A stretch of 64,000 nucleotides of DNA from Paenibacillus sp. JJ-223 (GCF_927798175.1 NZ_CAKMMP010000007.1:231329-295328), one strand, 5' to 3'; positions 42,251 to 52,722 are shown, counted from the first letter of the stretch. Program-made: numbers and translations. The notes: a model not told the origin generated them from the sequence alone.

Positions 42251-42465
42251 AAGTTAAAAAACCCCTCTCCAATTTCTGATCCTGAAACAGATTAGCATGG
42301 TTAAATTCATATAAATCGTAGGTTGTATGAAATCTATGTAAAAAAGTTGACAAATGAATAGAGAAGAAGCCTACCTATATATCTGGCCCACGTCAAAGTT
42401 GGCGCTTGAGGTACTGGTAGAAAGCCCTCCCTTTCTTATTTCCATAGACTTGTTAATTCTCCTTC

Positions 42466-42502
42466 TATATAAACTGAAAAAAACATGTACACGTTAACGA
42501 TA
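42466..42502 (+). repeat. Terminal fragment of the palindromic element
   Basis: TATATAAACTG, an A run and ACATGTACACGTTAACG match the left end of the AACCGCA-type copies; the rest is absent. Confidence 0.55.
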
Positions 42503-42639
42503 AAAACTGAAAGTTCATTAAACAAAGCAGTCACGTGGATCGGCTAACGAACTTCGTAATGGAATGACGAAAATGCTTCATTTTTCGGGATATTTTTACG
42601 ATATATAATGTACAGATTCATTTAAAATTTTATCTATTA

Positions 42640-42735
42640 TATAGGTTGAACTAGACATTTACACGATAACAGCGATCGGAAGCTGGTTCTGACTGCGAAA
42701 GCGACTTCGTGTAAAAATCATTGGTTCAATGTAGA
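42640..42735 (+). repeat. Deletion derivative of the palindromic element
   Basis: A 96-base form keeps both termini (TATAGGTTGAAC; ATCATTGGTTCAATGTAGA) and the inner ACAGCGATCGGAAGCTGGTT but lacks the central core. It ends about 50 bases before the chemoreceptor start, so it lies in that gene's leader or promoter. Confidence 0.75.
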
Positions 42736-42783
42736 CAAGGTAGAATTCAATCTGTAAATGGCTATATCCAAGGGGGAAATGCA

Positions 42784-44544
42784 GTGAAAACAAAGTTAGC
42801 ATCTTTACTAAAAATAAAATCTTTAAGAGCAAAACTAGTCTCTTTGTGCCTGGCCATCCTTATTGTGCCGACAATCGTCATCGGGTTTAGCTCTTATACC
42901 GTTTCGAAAAATGAAATGAATGAATCCGGTAAAGCAGCGCTCGAAAATAATGTGAGTATGGTTATTGGCATGATTAACCTTCTTAATGAGCAAGTTGAAA
43001 GCGGAGATTTAACATTGGAGCAAGCACAGGAAAAACTTCGCGTCGAACTGCTCGGCGAGAAAAATGCCGATAATAAGCGCACGATCAAAAGCGAATATAC
43101 GGTAGGAGAAACGGGATATCCGTGGGCGGTTACCAAAGATGCCCGTTCAGTAATGAACCCTTCCAACGAAGGCCAGGATTTGACGGATGTCGTCACAGAA
43201 GATGGTGTCTATTTGGGAAAAGAGCTCGTTAAAGTAGGTACAAGCGGCGGCGGATTCGTCTCCTATAAATGGGCTCTCCCCGGTACAGGTGAAGTGGAAA
43301 CGAAAGTGTCCTATGTTCAAATGGATCCACATTGGGGGTGGATCATCGGTTCGGGTGCATATCTAAGCGAGTTCAACAGCGGTGCTACAAAAGTCCTTTA
43401 TCTTGTTCTCATTGTTGCGGCCGTTGCGGTTGTTCTCGGAACAGTGATCGTCAGCATGATCTCGGGCCGTTTAACGAACCCTATCCTGCAGGTCGCGAAG
43501 CGGCTTAAAGCGGTTGCGGACGGCGACCTGACCGTAGAAGAAGTTAAAAATAAGTCCAGCGATGAGATCGGAGAGCTTTCGAAGGACTTTAACCATATGA
43601 TCCAAAACATGAGACATCTTATTCGTCAAGTCGATCTCTCCACCAAGCAGGTAGCTTCATCCTCCAAAGAATTGACTCTTGGAGCAGAGCACACAAGCCA
43701 GGCCACCGAAAACATCACCATGTCGATTCAGGAATCAGCAGCCGGTGCACAGGATCAACAAACCATGCTTCAGAGGACAACCAATGCGCTCCAGGAAATT
43801 TCAGTGGGTATTCAGCGAATAGCGGAAAGCTCTTCAACGATTGCGGACTCTTCTGTGGACGCGATGGAATTGGCTAACATCGGTGGTACGGCTGTCGAGC
43901 ATACGGCGAAGCAAATGAACCTGATTAACCGTTCCGTGAACCAAACGGATGCCATGATGAGAATGCTGGATGAACGCAGCCAGCAAATTGATGCGATGGT
44001 ATATGCGATTACAAATATCGCAAAACAGACTAACCTCCTTGCATTGAACGCTTCAATTGAAGCTGCCCGTGCAGGCGAAGAAGGACGCGGTTTCTCCGTA
44101 GTTGCTGCTGAAGTAAGGAAGCTTGCCGAGCAGTCTAACCAGTCATCCGGCCAGATTTCCACATTGATTCAGGAGATGCGGACAGATATTGAACAATCGC
44201 TTAAAACATTGGAACAAGTCAAACTGGAGGTCGACTCAGGTATACAGATTGCTAATGAAACAGAGGAGCAGTTTAACAAAATCGTAGGCTCTACCAACCT
44301 GATTGCGCAGCAAACAGAAGAACTCGCCAGCGTTACGCAACAAATCACCGCAAGTGTCCAGGAAATCACAGCAGGCCAAGAGCAAGTATCGGATTTGGCG
44401 CTTCGAGCCGCAGATAACTCGCAGAATATTGCAGCTTCATCCGAGGAGCAGCTGGCTTCCATGGAGCAAATCACGACCCTGGCTGCAACCTTGTCGGATA
44501 TGTCGCAGAAGCTGGAAAACCTTACGGTCAAGTTTAAATATTAA
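42784..44544 (+). CDS. Methyl-accepting chemotaxis protein, single-Cache type
   Basis: A 586-residue receptor: first membrane helix (about 20-40), extracellular single Cache domain ('[20 protein letters not shown]', '[20 protein letters not shown]', '[16 protein letters not shown]'), second helix (about 205-227), HAMP ('[20 protein letters not shown]') and the signalling hairpin tip '[20 protein letters not shown]'-type ('[20 protein letters not shown]'). GTG 42784 follows AAGGGGGAAAT. It should sense a small organic ligand, probably a carboxylate. Confidence 0.9.
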   Translation: MKTKLASLLKIKSLRAKLVSLCLAILIVPTIVIGFSSYTVSKNEMNESGKAALENNVSMVIGMINLLNEQVESGDLTLEQAQEKLRVELLGEKNADNKRTIKSEYTVGETGYPWAVTKDARSVMNPSNEGQDLTDVVTEDGVYLGKELVKVGTSGGGFVSYKWALPGTGEVETKVSYVQMDPHWGWIIGSGAYLSEFNSGATKVLYLVLIVAAVAVVLGTVIVSMISGRLTNPILQVAKRLKAVADGDLTVEEVKNKSSDEIGELSKDFNHMIQNMRHLIRQVDLSTKQVASSSKELTLGAEHTSQATENITMSIQESAAGAQDQQTMLQRTTNALQEISVGIQRIAESSSTIADSSVDAMELANIGGTAVEHTAKQMNLINRSVNQTDAMMRMLDERSQQIDAMVYAITNIAKQTNLLALNASIEAARAGEEGRGFSVVAAEVRKLAEQSNQSSGQISTLIQEMRTDIEQSLKTLEQVKLEVDSGIQIANETEEQFNKIVGSTNLIAQQTEELASVTQQITASVQEITAGQEQVSDLALRAADNSQNIAASSEEQLASMEQITTLAATLSDMSQKLENLTVKFKY

Positions 44545-44580
44545 GTTTCAACTTTTACGATATGGACTCTTTTTTAAGCC

Positions 44581-44629
44581 AAGACCTTCTTAACGGGAGA
44601 GGATAACTCTCCATAAGAAGGTCTTTTTA
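44581..44629 (+). terminator. Terminator of the chemoreceptor gene
   Basis: AAGACCTTCTTA, a loop containing its own GGAGAG/CTCTCC hairpin, TAAGAAGGTCTT and TTTAG; strong. Confidence 0.9.
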
Positions 44630-44695
44630 GTCTAATATGCACAGGATCTGTCCGATAAGGGTGTTGAACATCAACTTGCAGCCCCATTGGAAATC

Positions 44696-45529
44696 CTAAT
44701 TCTCTACATTGGAATAATATACTTTATCTACTTTGTATAAAGTATGCTCAATCGTTGGACAGAGATCGGTATCTACGTTGTGAAACTTTATTCGGAAGTA
44801 TAAACTCTTTAAAAAGTTCTTTATATTGTTCTTTTGCTTAAAGGCAGGCAGAAATTCTGGTTCTTTCTCCACATCACCAAAACGTTGAATCCATTGCTCC
44901 ACATAAGTTGGACGAAGTATTTTTCGATTGAGAACACTAACTACGGGCGTTACCAGTCTCTCGTCTTCTCCATCGGAGTAAACTCGCTCTGTTATGGTCA
45001 TCTTTTCGTAAACCAAATTAAGAATGGTTATGAGGTCGTTTTGATCCAATTCGGAACATTGAGCCAAATCGTCCAAAGCATCTGCTGCATGAGCTATGGC
45101 GTGGGCCCAGCCCTTCTCTTCATCATAACCGCGATAATCTCGCTCTTTATGTATAGTGTAAAACACCTTCTCTTTGATCTGATGGATCTGCTCTTTTGAA
45201 AGAAAAGGGGTTTGCCTGTGCCTAATGAGCAGAAGTGGTATAACCAGCATCGAGAACGATCGAGTGAAGACGGAGTCTGTATTGGTTTCACCCAGCTGAT
45301 ATAACAAATGCTTTTCGTCCAAAACGACAGGTACAAGTTGTTCCAGTTCGTTTGCCGTTAGAGTGTTGCCAGCAATCCAATGGGATAAGGTTGTGTAAAT
45401 TAACTCATCCCGCAGCTGGGCATCCAAGAAACCGATGTTATCCATCATTTCTTGTACCAACTGGAATGGTTCGGGTGGCGCCTGGTAACCATTTTCTTTG
45501 ATTGATATCAACTTTTCTTTTAAATTCAT
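44696..45529 (-). CDS. DUF2785 domain protein
   Basis: A 277-residue all-helical cytosolic protein with the DUF2785 motif 'RDYRGYDEEKGWAHAIAHAA' and 'DALDDLAQC'. Family function is unknown. ATG 45529 follows GTAGGAGCG. It is followed upstream at 16 bases by a small membrane protein gene on the same strand, which suggests one transcript with the lipase-like gene. Confidence 0.75.
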   Translation of the reverse strand: MNLKEKLISIKENGYQAPPEPFQLVQEMMDNIGFLDAQLRDELIYTTLSHWIAGNTLTANELEQLVPVVLDEKHLLYQLGETNTDSVFTRSFSMLVIPLLLIRHRQTPFLSKEQIHQIKEKVFYTIHKERDYRGYDEEKGWAHAIAHAADALDDLAQCSELDQNDLITILNLVYEKMTITERVYSDGEDERLVTPVVSVLNRKILRPTYVEQWIQRFGDVEKEPEFLPAFKQKNNIKNFLKSLYFRIKFHNVDTDLCPTIEHTLYKVDKVYYSNVEN

Positions 45530-45545
45530 GTTACACGCTCCTACT

Positions 45546-45899
45546 CTATTCCGATTCATTTTTAATCATCTCTATATCAGTAACCATCCAAGCCAGATCA
45601 TCGATCAATTGAACATTATACTTTTGAGCGCCTTTGTACTCTTCATTTTTAAAGTCACATTCGCACTCCATGGTATATGTACGCGTTCTAAACTTTTCTT
45701 CTTTTAAAGTGACATTGATGATCTTATATTCATGAGTTTCGTAGTTTAAATATTCTTCAATTGCAGCTTGGGGGTCAGAATCAATCTGAGCCCCATCAAT
45801 GAACAATTTCATGTAGGTGACCAAATAAAAAGTTAGAATCGACAGAACTATAATTAAGAATGCGACTGAGAATATTAAGTTAAGCTTTGTTAGCTTCAT
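45546..45899 (-). CDS. Small single-pass membrane protein of unknown function
   Basis: A 117-residue protein with an N-terminal membrane helix ('LIFSVAFLIIVLSILTFYLV') and an extracytoplasmic alpha/beta tail ('AAIEEYLNYETHEYKIINVT', 'RTYTMECECDFKNEEYKG') that resembles small DUF-type lipoprotein-like folds without a lipobox. ATG 45899 follows AGAGGTG; the longer frame overlaps the lipase gene. Role unknown. Confidence 0.6.
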   Translation of the reverse strand: MKLTKLNLIFSVAFLIIVLSILTFYLVTYMKLFIDGAQIDSDPQAAIEEYLNYETHEYKIINVTLKEEKFRTRTYTMECECDFKNEEYKGAQKYNVQLIDDLAWMVTDIEMIKNESE

Positions 45900-45939
45900 T
45901 AGGTACACCTCTTGCTCTTCCTGCATGCGGAACAGATGC

Positions 45940-47244
45940 TCAATACGTCGCTTTTGGAGCAAACTGACCTTGATCCTTGAGAGCGTCGTCAAAAAAACGA
46001 AGGATAAGTTCATTTTGAGTTTCAATCGCGTAATATTTATCGATATTTGCTTTTCTGCCTTCATGCAACAGGTTTGCCAATATAGGCGAGAATAAAGGTA
46101 GATCGGTTAAACTCAAATGTTTTGCGCCTTTAAAATGAACGTTGTATGCATCTTTAAAATATGGATTCGAAATGCGATTCGAAATATACGGAGGACTGCT
46201 GTCGAGCTGTATCCACACATCATCCGAATAAACGTTAAGAAGCGGGATGGTGAAAGCTTCGGATTTTGCAGTTAATCCGTTCGTAACTTTATCGTATACA
46301 AGCTCGCTATAGAACGGACCATCTATATTTACTACGGCGTCAATATCATCGCGCTCCCTGCTCAGTGCTACGCTTGCCGCTCCCCCCATAGAATGACCGA
46401 ACACGCCTATTTTCTGTGTGTCGATGCGTTCATATAGAGAGTCCTTTTTTTGCACGGCTTGTTCCAGGATCGTATCTATGACAAAATCCATATCATCCGT
46501 TCGTAATTTCATCCATTTTTGATTTAGCTCGAAATACTCCCCAAGCGAATAAACCCCTTTATTTGCATTGTTGAATTCTTGCATGTACTCGGGATTAATG
46601 GTCACGACCTTCCCATCCTCGGAAACCGTATAAAATGAATGATAGGGATGGTCGATCGAAACGACGACGTAACCGTGGCTCGCAAGCTCTGTAAAGGTAG
46701 ACGTGTTGCTGGTTTTAATACCGAATGCTCCATGGGAGAATACAAGCAAAGGATACGTTCCGTCTGCCTGTTCAGGATACCAAAATTCCACGTTAACAGC
46801 TCGATGCTCTCCCTGATCCGAAAATTCTTCGATACGATTCTTGTCCACATAGCTGTAAGTGGCGGTCGCCACTGCATACGGACCTGTCACTTGCGGCAGC
46901 CTATGCTGTGGAAAAAGTAAAACAGGAACAAGGGTAACGACGACGGTCAGTGCTAACAAAAGAAATTTCCATACTGTAGAGAACGTTTTGTAACGCGGAG
47001 AGTGTGTTTGTTTGCGCAGGAGTGCAACCATTTCCTTGAACGCTAATAGAAAAAGCAAACCTGCAAACAGTCCCCAAGTGTACTCCCATACGACAACGTT
47101 CCCCAAGCTCAGCATGATGAATCCGATAAACATTGCGATTCTCGTCCAACTCTTTATCTTGTGATGGCTTTGCTTCGTTACCATGGAATAAACGGCAATG
47201 GCCAGTTCGAAGACCAACGTAACAACAAGGATTAACATCTCCAT
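45940..47244 (-). CDS. Membrane-anchored PAF-acetylhydrolase-like lipase/esterase
   Basis: The 434-residue protein has four N-terminal membrane helices (about 1-110) and an extracytoplasmic alpha/beta hydrolase domain with 'LLVFSHGAFGIKTSNT', nucleophile 'IGVFGHSMGGAASVAL', acid 'AVVNIDGPFYSE' and His in 'FKGAKHLSLTDLPLFSP'. This matches the platelet-activating factor acetylhydrolase family. It probably hydrolyses lipid esters at the outer membrane face. Confidence 0.85.
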   Translation of the reverse strand: MEMLILVVTLVFELAIAVYSMVTKQSHHKIKSWTRIAMFIGFIMLSLGNVVVWEYTWGLFAGLLFLLAFKEMVALLRKQTHSPRYKTFSTVWKFLLLALTVVVTLVPVLLFPQHRLPQVTGPYAVATATYSYVDKNRIEEFSDQGEHRAVNVEFWYPEQADGTYPLLVFSHGAFGIKTSNTSTFTELASHGYVVVSIDHPYHSFYTVSEDGKVVTINPEYMQEFNNANKGVYSLGEYFELNQKWMKLRTDDMDFVIDTILEQAVQKKDSLYERIDTQKIGVFGHSMGGAASVALSRERDDIDAVVNIDGPFYSELVYDKVTNGLTAKSEAFTIPLLNVYSDDVWIQLDSSPPYISNRISNPYFKDAYNVHFKGAKHLSLTDLPLFSPILANLLHEGRKANIDKYYAIETQNELILRFFDDALKDQGQFAPKATY

Positions 47245-47425
47245 AAGACTCCTCTGCTCCTCCTCCAGCTTTTTATGAGTTCATCATAAGAAATGGCAGA
47301 GCAGGTGTATACGCATAAACGATAAGCTGTCGCTGAGAGCCAATAAGTTGTAAAAAAACAACGTAAAGCTGTGTACTTACGCGCTGCGAATACGACTTTA
47401 TTGGGGAGCGGTTTGTGTAGATCTT

Positions 47426-47854
47426 CTAAACCTCGTTTTTAAATGTTTTTAGTCTTTCATTGATCTTTTGAGCTTCCTTTTTGTCATTCTTATACGTCAG
47501 TAGGCGAACGATTACGTATACTGCAGCAATTTGCAACGCCAGTAATAGTATACCGGAAGTGGTGTATACGAGATTCAATAGGACAGCAAGAGAAATTAAA
47601 AGGGCTTCCAGAAAAAAGAAATGGAAAATGACACGGAGGCGCATTCTATTCTCGCTAATGGCATGCGGCGTATATAAAATGATTCCAGTCAAAGCACCCA
47701 AAAAAGAGAAAACCATAATTATAAAAATCGTCTTTAATTCGAAATTTGCATCAGGAGCAAAGATTTGCCGCAAAATAGTGATGATTATAATGATGGAGGC
47801 GAATATAATTAAGAAATCTCTGATCATTCCTTTAATGAGCTCGGAATATTTCAT
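47426..47854 (-). CDS. DUF3021 family membrane protein
   Basis: A 142-residue protein with four membrane helices and the DUF3021 pattern ('GMIRDFLIIFASIIIIITIL', 'IIMVFSFLGALTGIIL', 'RVIFHFFFLEALLISLAVLL'). DUF3021 genes nearly always follow a LytTR gene, as here (13-base gap), and may hold the regulator inactive at the membrane. ATG 47854 follows AAAGGGGG. Confidence 0.85.
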   Translation of the reverse strand: MKYSELIKGMIRDFLIIFASIIIIITILRQIFAPDANFELKTIFIIMVFSFLGALTGIILYTPHAISENRMRLRVIFHFFFLEALLISLAVLLNLVYTTSGILLLALQIAAVYVIVRLLTYKNDKKEAQKINERLKTFKNEV

Positions 47855-47867
47855 ATAGGTCCCCCTT

Positions 47868-48314
47868 TTATAATCCAAGTATGTGTTTAAGCATGGGTAC
47901 ATACTGTCGTGATATGACAACCTTCTCCCCGTTATCCAATAAGGCTTGAAATCGTCCGCTGATGGACGGATGAATACTGGAAATTTTAGCTATATTTAGA
48001 ATGGTGGATTTGGATGCGCGAAAACAATGTTTCTCTTTGCAAAGTTCCTCCAGTTCATATAGCTTTTGTTTGACTTCATGAACGTTGTTCTTACAGTATG
48101 CAAACACTTTTCCGTCAACAGCTTCAAAATAATAAATATCACTAACTTTGATGCGGCTGATCTGATCCTCATGATAACCAAGTATAATGAGCGTTTCGGT
48201 TTTTAGTTTATTCACGAGCTCATGTATTTCTTCGTCTACCTGGTGACACCTGATGCGGATCTCCTCTTCTTCTGTATGGTCTATTACTTCGATGGAAATG
48301 TTGATAACAATCAC
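47868..48314 (-). CDS. LytTR DNA-binding domain regulator
   Basis: A regulator of about 148 residues with a short N-terminal part and a C-terminal LytTR domain ('ISRIKVSDIYYFEAVDGKVF', 'FCRASKSTILNI'-like 'FRASKSTILNIAKISSIHP', 'GEKVVISRQYVPMLKHIL'). The start is uncertain: GTG 48314 abuts GAGG with no spacing, and homologues begin a few residues later, where only non-standard codons occur. Paired with the DUF3021 gene. A palindromic element lies just upstream. Confidence 0.85.
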   Translation of the reverse strand: MIVINISIEVIDHTEEEEIRIRCHQVDEEIHELVNKLKTETLIILGYHEDQISRIKVSDIYYFEAVDGKVFAYCKNNVHEVKQKLYELEELCKEKHCFRASKSTILNIAKISSIHPSISGRFQALLDNGEKVVISRQYVPMLKHILGL

Positions 48315-48340
48315 CCTCGGAAATTCAAATCAAAACTTGT

Positions 48341-48532
48341 TATATAAGTTGAACCAATGATTTTTACACAGAGTCACTACGTGGTCAGAACCATCTTCCG
48401 ATCGCTATTATCCCCAGATTTTTTGATTCCCTTTTCAAAGGGAAAATCCGGTCATAAACCCGACCGCTTCGCTTCTCCAGATTCTTTCTGCCCCCTCTCG
48501 TTTTCGTGTAAATATCTAGTTCAACCTACATA
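48341..48532 (-). repeat. Interspersed palindromic element, copy with GTTGAAC termini
   Basis: A 192-base copy with TATATAAGTTGAACCAATGA at the left and CTAGTTCAACCTACATA at the right, inverted relative to the copy at 58843. The core TATCCCCAGATTTTTTGATT and AAAATCCGGTCATAAACC is present. It sits between divergent LytTR and chemoreceptor genes, near both promoters. Confidence 0.85.
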
Positions 48533-48883
48533 GCGTTTATAACGAATCATAGAAAGACAACGCGTAAGCATCATCAGTAACAAAAGGTTGTTAAGAGAAA
48601 TCCACTTTTGATTATTCCCCCTGTTTCCCTTCACCCGTATTACGCAGCGATGGATATTCAAACTATACCGCCGATCCAGCATATTGACAGCCTCGTACCA
48701 TTATATCCCACATTCAATTCACTTCGTAGTCCTCTGGGACTCCGATTTTCTTATGTATATTCAAGTATAATTCCAGGTTTATTCTTCACTTCCCCCTCCT
48801 ATTTTACGATAAATAGTATGGAGCTATATTAAAAAACGACGATGTTGTTTTAGGTTTTAACTACTTCTAAGGGGGAACAGATC

Positions 48884-50653
48884 ATGAGACAGGCTCGCAA
48901 TAAAAAGACGGATTTGAGGTTTAAACTGTATTTGATCATTCTGGTTCCGCTATTGGCCATGGGTGGTCTAATCATATGGGCCACGATGGATTCCAGTGAA
49001 AATGCATCATTAATGACCATGCAGCATAACAACCAGCAGCTGGCAATGAACACGGCCTCTCAATTAGGCCAGGAATCGGAAATTATCAAAACATTATATG
49101 CTACTGCTTCGGAGGAGAGCAACGAATACAAAAGTCTTAGAGACGAACTCGTTAAAGTCAGGCTTCAATCCGGAGCCCTATATGTTTATATGTATAACAA
49201 AACTTCGGACGGATGGATCTACACCGTGGATGGAGCGGATTGGGACGATTCGGAATATAGCCCTTACGGGACTGCCATGGAATTCAATCCCCAGATTCAG
49301 GAGCGCTTGTTAAACGGTGAAGTCGTCACAACAGGCATCGTTGAAGATCCGACCTGGGGGCAGCTATTGTCCTCCTTTACGCCAATCAAGGATTCGCAAG
49401 GTACTGTAATCGGCTACCTGGGCATCGATATTTCCGCTGCAGCCGTGAATCAAATGTCCAAGGCATCCGTAAATGATGCGTATCGGACCATCATCCCGAT
49501 TTTTGCGGTTGTGCTGATTCTATCTTTGGTCATGATGTTATTTGTGGTAAGAGGCATTCTCAGACAAGTACGCGATATTAAGTTAAGCCTCGAACAGGTC
49601 GCCGATGGGAATCTCAAAGTCGTATCCACACCTATGACAAACGACCAGCTCGGTGATATCAGTCATTTGATTAATGTCATGGTTGCCCAATTGACGAATA
49701 TTTTGATGGGAATACAGCAAGGATCCAACACTCTCCAGCAGTCCTCAAACCATATCGCCGAAACGGCTCAGACAAACCTGCGTCAGACCGAAGAACTTTC
49801 CAGAGCGATCGAGGAAATAGCCACAGGCTCCATGAAACAAGCTGAAGAGACGGAACACTCCGTCCAGCACTCCGAGAATCTGGGCAAAATCATGGATGAA
49901 GTAGGTTCATATGTGCAGCAGTTCACCGATACTTCAGAACAGCTATCTGCCGTACAAGCACAAGTTACGCGAGAACATGAGGCTCTGCTTGAGAAGGGCC
50001 GGGAGAATGCCAAGCGTGTCGAGCATCAGCAGGAAATCTCTAAGTCCCTGACGACTCAGTCGGAACTCGCCTCTACCATTAGCGGACAAATTCACGGCAT
50101 TTTAAAACAAACTCAAATTCTATCGCTGAATGCTTCCATCGAGGCAGCCCGGGCTGGCGAAGCGGGGAAAGGCTTTGCTGTCGTTGCTGGTGAAATGGGA
50201 CACCTCGCTCAGCAATCCGAACGTTCGATTCAGGAGATTGATGAAATTCTGAGTTCATTCGTTCAAGAGATACAACGTATGAGTAGTCATTTTGATACGA
50301 ATATGGCTGCGGCCAAGGAACAGGAAGAACAGATCGCTGAGTGCCTCCAGACGTTTAGGCAGGTTAGCCGCTTATCGAACGAAGTCCAGGAGCTGGCTAA
50401 ACGTTTGGAAAGCCGGACGGCGGATATGCACTCCATTCGTCAGGAGGTGGAACAGCACTTGAGTTATATTGCTTCCGCAACCGAGGAAACATCGGCCATG
50501 ACTGAAGAAGTCGCGGCAAGTGCTGAAGAGCAGCAACGTTCGGCCAACGAACTGTCGAACATCTCCGGACAGCTTGCCAGCCTTGCAGGCAGCCTCAAAT
50601 CGTATTCCAATCAGTTTCAGATCGAAGTGCGCAGATCAGATCGTTCAGAATAA
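48884..50653 (+). CDS. Methyl-accepting chemotaxis protein
   Basis: A 589-residue receptor with a membrane helix (about 18-40), an extracellular Cache-like domain ('[20 protein letters not shown]', '[20 protein letters not shown]', '[19 protein letters not shown]'), second helix (about 205-227), HAMP ('[19 protein letters not shown]') and signalling tip '[20 protein letters not shown]'. AAGGGGGAACAG precedes the ATG. Its ectodomain differs from that of the receptor at 42784, so ligands should differ. Confidence 0.88.
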   Translation: MRQARNKKTDLRFKLYLIILVPLLAMGGLIIWATMDSSENASLMTMQHNNQQLAMNTASQLGQESEIIKTLYATASEESNEYKSLRDELVKVRLQSGALYVYMYNKTSDGWIYTVDGADWDDSEYSPYGTAMEFNPQIQERLLNGEVVTTGIVEDPTWGQLLSSFTPIKDSQGTVIGYLGIDISAAAVNQMSKASVNDAYRTIIPIFAVVLILSLVMMLFVVRGILRQVRDIKLSLEQVADGNLKVVSTPMTNDQLGDISHLINVMVAQLTNILMGIQQGSNTLQQSSNHIAETAQTNLRQTEELSRAIEEIATGSMKQAEETEHSVQHSENLGKIMDEVGSYVQQFTDTSEQLSAVQAQVTREHEALLEKGRENAKRVEHQQEISKSLTTQSELASTISGQIHGILKQTQILSLNASIEAARAGEAGKGFAVVAGEMGHLAQQSERSIQEIDEILSSFVQEIQRMSSHFDTNMAAAKEQEEQIAECLQTFRQVSRLSNEVQELAKRLESRTADMHSIRQEVEQHLSYIASATEETSAMTEEVAASAEEQQRSANELSNISGQLASLAGSLKSYSNQFQIEVRRSDRSE

Positions 50654-50654
50654 T

Positions 50655-50696
50655 GAAAAACCCCGTTACCTGTTGAATCAGATGACGGGGTTCTTG
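50655..50696. terminator. Terminator between convergent genes
   Basis: AACCCCGT, a 15-base loop, ACGGGGTT and then CTTG; serves the chemoreceptor and the minus-strand DUF3888-like gene. Confidence 0.75.
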
Positions 50697-50855
50697 CTAT
50701 AGATCCATTCCGATAAACAGCCATACTCCTCTTCGCTTTATTAGAACGATCCCACCTACTAATAAGAGCAACAAGCCAGCGATGATTATCATAAATGGCG
50801 GACCTGCATGAGCTTCGAGCGCGCACCTCAATACCTCCGTATTTGAGTGAGAAAA
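50697..50855 (-). pseudogene. In-frame downstream half of the DUF3888-like gene beyond an amber codon
   Basis: After the TAG of the DUF3888-like gene the same frame stays open for 52 codons to a second TAG. It encodes a membrane helix ('FMIIIAGLLLLLVGGIVLIK') and a basic tail, which fits the missing C-terminal anchor of a signal-peptide protein. No ribosome binding site with good spacing precedes it. Most likely a nonsense mutation; readthrough cannot be excluded. Confidence 0.5.
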
Positions 50856-51134
50856 CTAGTTCATATGGAGGGGTTTAATGGGTGTTTTAACCTGAACCTC
50901 AATATGTGAAGAAAAATATTCAACGTCTACATCAGTTCCATCCAAAAAAGGCGTAAACGTAGGTGATACAGTAAATTTATTAGTATAGTATTGGTTAATC
51001 TGTTCCTGTATTTTTGGAGCTAACAAAGTCAGCACAAGCCGTTTCAATGGTTCATCGTTTGGCTCTGCACAAACAGGCTGTATTGTTATCCAGAAAATGA
51101 TGACCGTTAGCAATAATCCGATACATCTCTTCAT
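50856..51134 (-). CDS. DUF3888-like secreted protein, probably truncated
   Basis: The 92-residue product has a signal peptide (about 1-23, 'CIGLLLTVIIFWITIQPVCAEP') and a beta-rich region with 'LAPKIQEQINQYYTNKFTVS', resembling the start of DUF3888. It stops at a TAG inside the expected domain ('EVQVKTPIKPLHMN'). The same frame continues with a membrane helix up to 50697. ATG follows GGGGATGAG. Confidence 0.6.
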   Translation of the reverse strand: MKRCIGLLLTVIIFWITIQPVCAEPNDEPLKRLVLTLLAPKIQEQINQYYTNKFTVSPTFTPFLDGTDVDVEYFSSHIEVQVKTPIKPLHMN

Positions 51135-51225
51135 TTCTCATCCCCAGCATTTTTAAGGGTAGTTTGCTCATCATATCCAATAAGAATACGAGATGAATGG
51201 ATTGGCCCCTAAAAAGAAGCACCCT

Positions 51226-51309
51226 GAGCGTGATGGGCTCATTCAGCGGATAGCAGATCCCGATGATCGACGTGCGACTTTACTGCAACTTACAGAGGAT
51301 GCCCTTTAA
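51226..51309 (+). pseudogene. Remnant of a MarR family regulator
   Basis: A 27-codon stretch reads 'ERDGLIQRIADPDDRRATLL' and continues 'QLTEDAL', the wing and following strand of MarR proteins. No helix-turn-helix upstream or helix downstream remains in any frame. The rest of the 51135-51461 gap holds only a GGGAGC/GCTCCC hairpin at 51366-51395. Confidence 0.6.
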
Positions 51310-51461
51310 TGGAAAAGACAAAAGAAGCTCCATATTAGTGGTATTGGACGCATGAACTCACAATAAGGGAGCTCCGCAGCAATACGGGCTCCCTTCGTAT
51401 CATGGTTTTATATTGATTGTGTTTACTCAACATATCCAAATGGATGTAAGACTTTACGGTG

Positions 51462-52700
51462 CTATCTAGTTACAGATTTTATAGAGAGGATGGATATACC
51501 ACCGATGATTGCAAGAATAAATGACATTACAAAAATGGATGAAAACCCTATTTGTGAAATCATAAATGCTGCAATTACGGGGGCTATTGCTTGTGTTACC
51601 GTATTTCCCAAGTTGTATATCCCTAAAAACAATCCCACTCGTTCCTTATCAGGAATAACTCTTAAATTCAATAAATTATCCAAGGAGTTCCATATCCCCA
51701 TTCCCAGACCAGCCAAAAATCCATAAATTATGATCCCCACATCATTTTGCAGGAAGAACAGACTCAGTGCTCCAATTCCTAATGAAATGGTAGATAAACC
51801 AACAGGTAATTTTAAGATATTAAACTTATCGGAGATCGGGCCAGCAATAAACCCCATGGCAATTCCAAATATTAACATGATGATATTAATTAACTGTATC
51901 GATTGTTGTGTTGCTGTTGTATCTTTATGCAAGAAGTCCGTCATGATAAACAGCAGATACCCTGTTATTGCAAAGTTCCCAATGCCTTGAGAGAGTTTTC
52001 CAATGAGAGCCAAATAGTAGTCACGACCGATAGACCATTTAGGGAACACTGTAACCAATTCTTTGAATGAAAACGCGTTCTTCGTTGATGATGATGATTG
52101 ATCCATCTTCTCATCCAAATTGGATGGTTCACGTACAATACATGCCGCGATCAGTGTACCAATGAATGTAATGATGCCAAAGATGACAAACCCTAAACGA
52201 TATTGCCCCAAGAAAACGACGGCTAGAATTGTAAAACCATTGTTTCCAAGCGCCATACCTAGCCCGCCATAAGCGGACGAAGCCGTCCCTTTGCCATGAT
52301 CGGGTGCTAAATCTAACCAAGCGACCATTGGAGCCACAATAAAATTCAATGCAACCTGCCCAAGCATCCAACTGATCAACAAAACAGGTATGGAAGTAGC
52401 CATTGAGGCGAAGATCATTGCCAACATAAATACAAAAGCTCCAGAGACAAGCCAAGGCGTCCGCTTGCCAAAACGCGATTGGGTACGGTCAGAGACATAT
52501 CCGGCGATCATATTAGAAACGGCTGCCACGACCATCCCTAATGCGGAGAACAAGGCTACGATATTAATTTTATTTTCAGCATCCAAATGTTGTATCATCG
52601 CAGGCAAAAATAAACTTGCTGTTGCAATATATGGTCCCAGCCAGGAAGCAGGTCCAATGATTAATCCGGGTACTAATCGTTTAAGCGGTATCGTTTTCAT
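51462..52700 (-). CDS. Major facilitator superfamily transporter
   Basis: A 412-residue protein with twelve membrane helices, the MFS loop motif 'GYVSDRTQSRFGKRTPWLVS' between helices 2 and 3 and an equivalent 'GPISDKFNILKLPVGL' in the second half. The gene starts 22 bases after the GH43 stop, so it likely imports the glycoside that enzyme cleaves. AGAGGAAATT precedes the ATG. Confidence 0.88.
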   Translation of the reverse strand: MKTIPLKRLVPGLIIGPASWLGPYIATASLFLPAMIQHLDAENKINIVALFSALGMVVAAVSNMIAGYVSDRTQSRFGKRTPWLVSGAFVFMLAMIFASMATSIPVLLISWMLGQVALNFIVAPMVAWLDLAPDHGKGTASSAYGGLGMALGNNGFTILAVVFLGQYRLGFVIFGIITFIGTLIAACIVREPSNLDEKMDQSSSSTKNAFSFKELVTVFPKWSIGRDYYLALIGKLSQGIGNFAITGYLLFIMTDFLHKDTTATQQSIQLINIIMLIFGIAMGFIAGPISDKFNILKLPVGLSTISLGIGALSLFFLQNDVGIIIYGFLAGLGMGIWNSLDNLLNLRVIPDKERVGLFLGIYNLGNTVTQAIAPVIAAFMISQIGFSSIFVMSFILAIIGGISILSIKSVTR

Positions 52701-52722
52701 GTATAATTTCCTCTCTGGACGT

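Noticed and set aside
48608..48832. A 74-codon plus-strand frame upstream of the second chemoreceptor
   Set aside because: No ribosome binding site, low-complexity composition and no homology; more likely the promoter region of the chemoreceptor.
50697..50855. Considered the region after the amber codon as an independent small membrane protein gene
   Set aside because: The only in-frame early start lies one base after GGAGGT, too close, and the frame continuity with the upstream gene explains it better.
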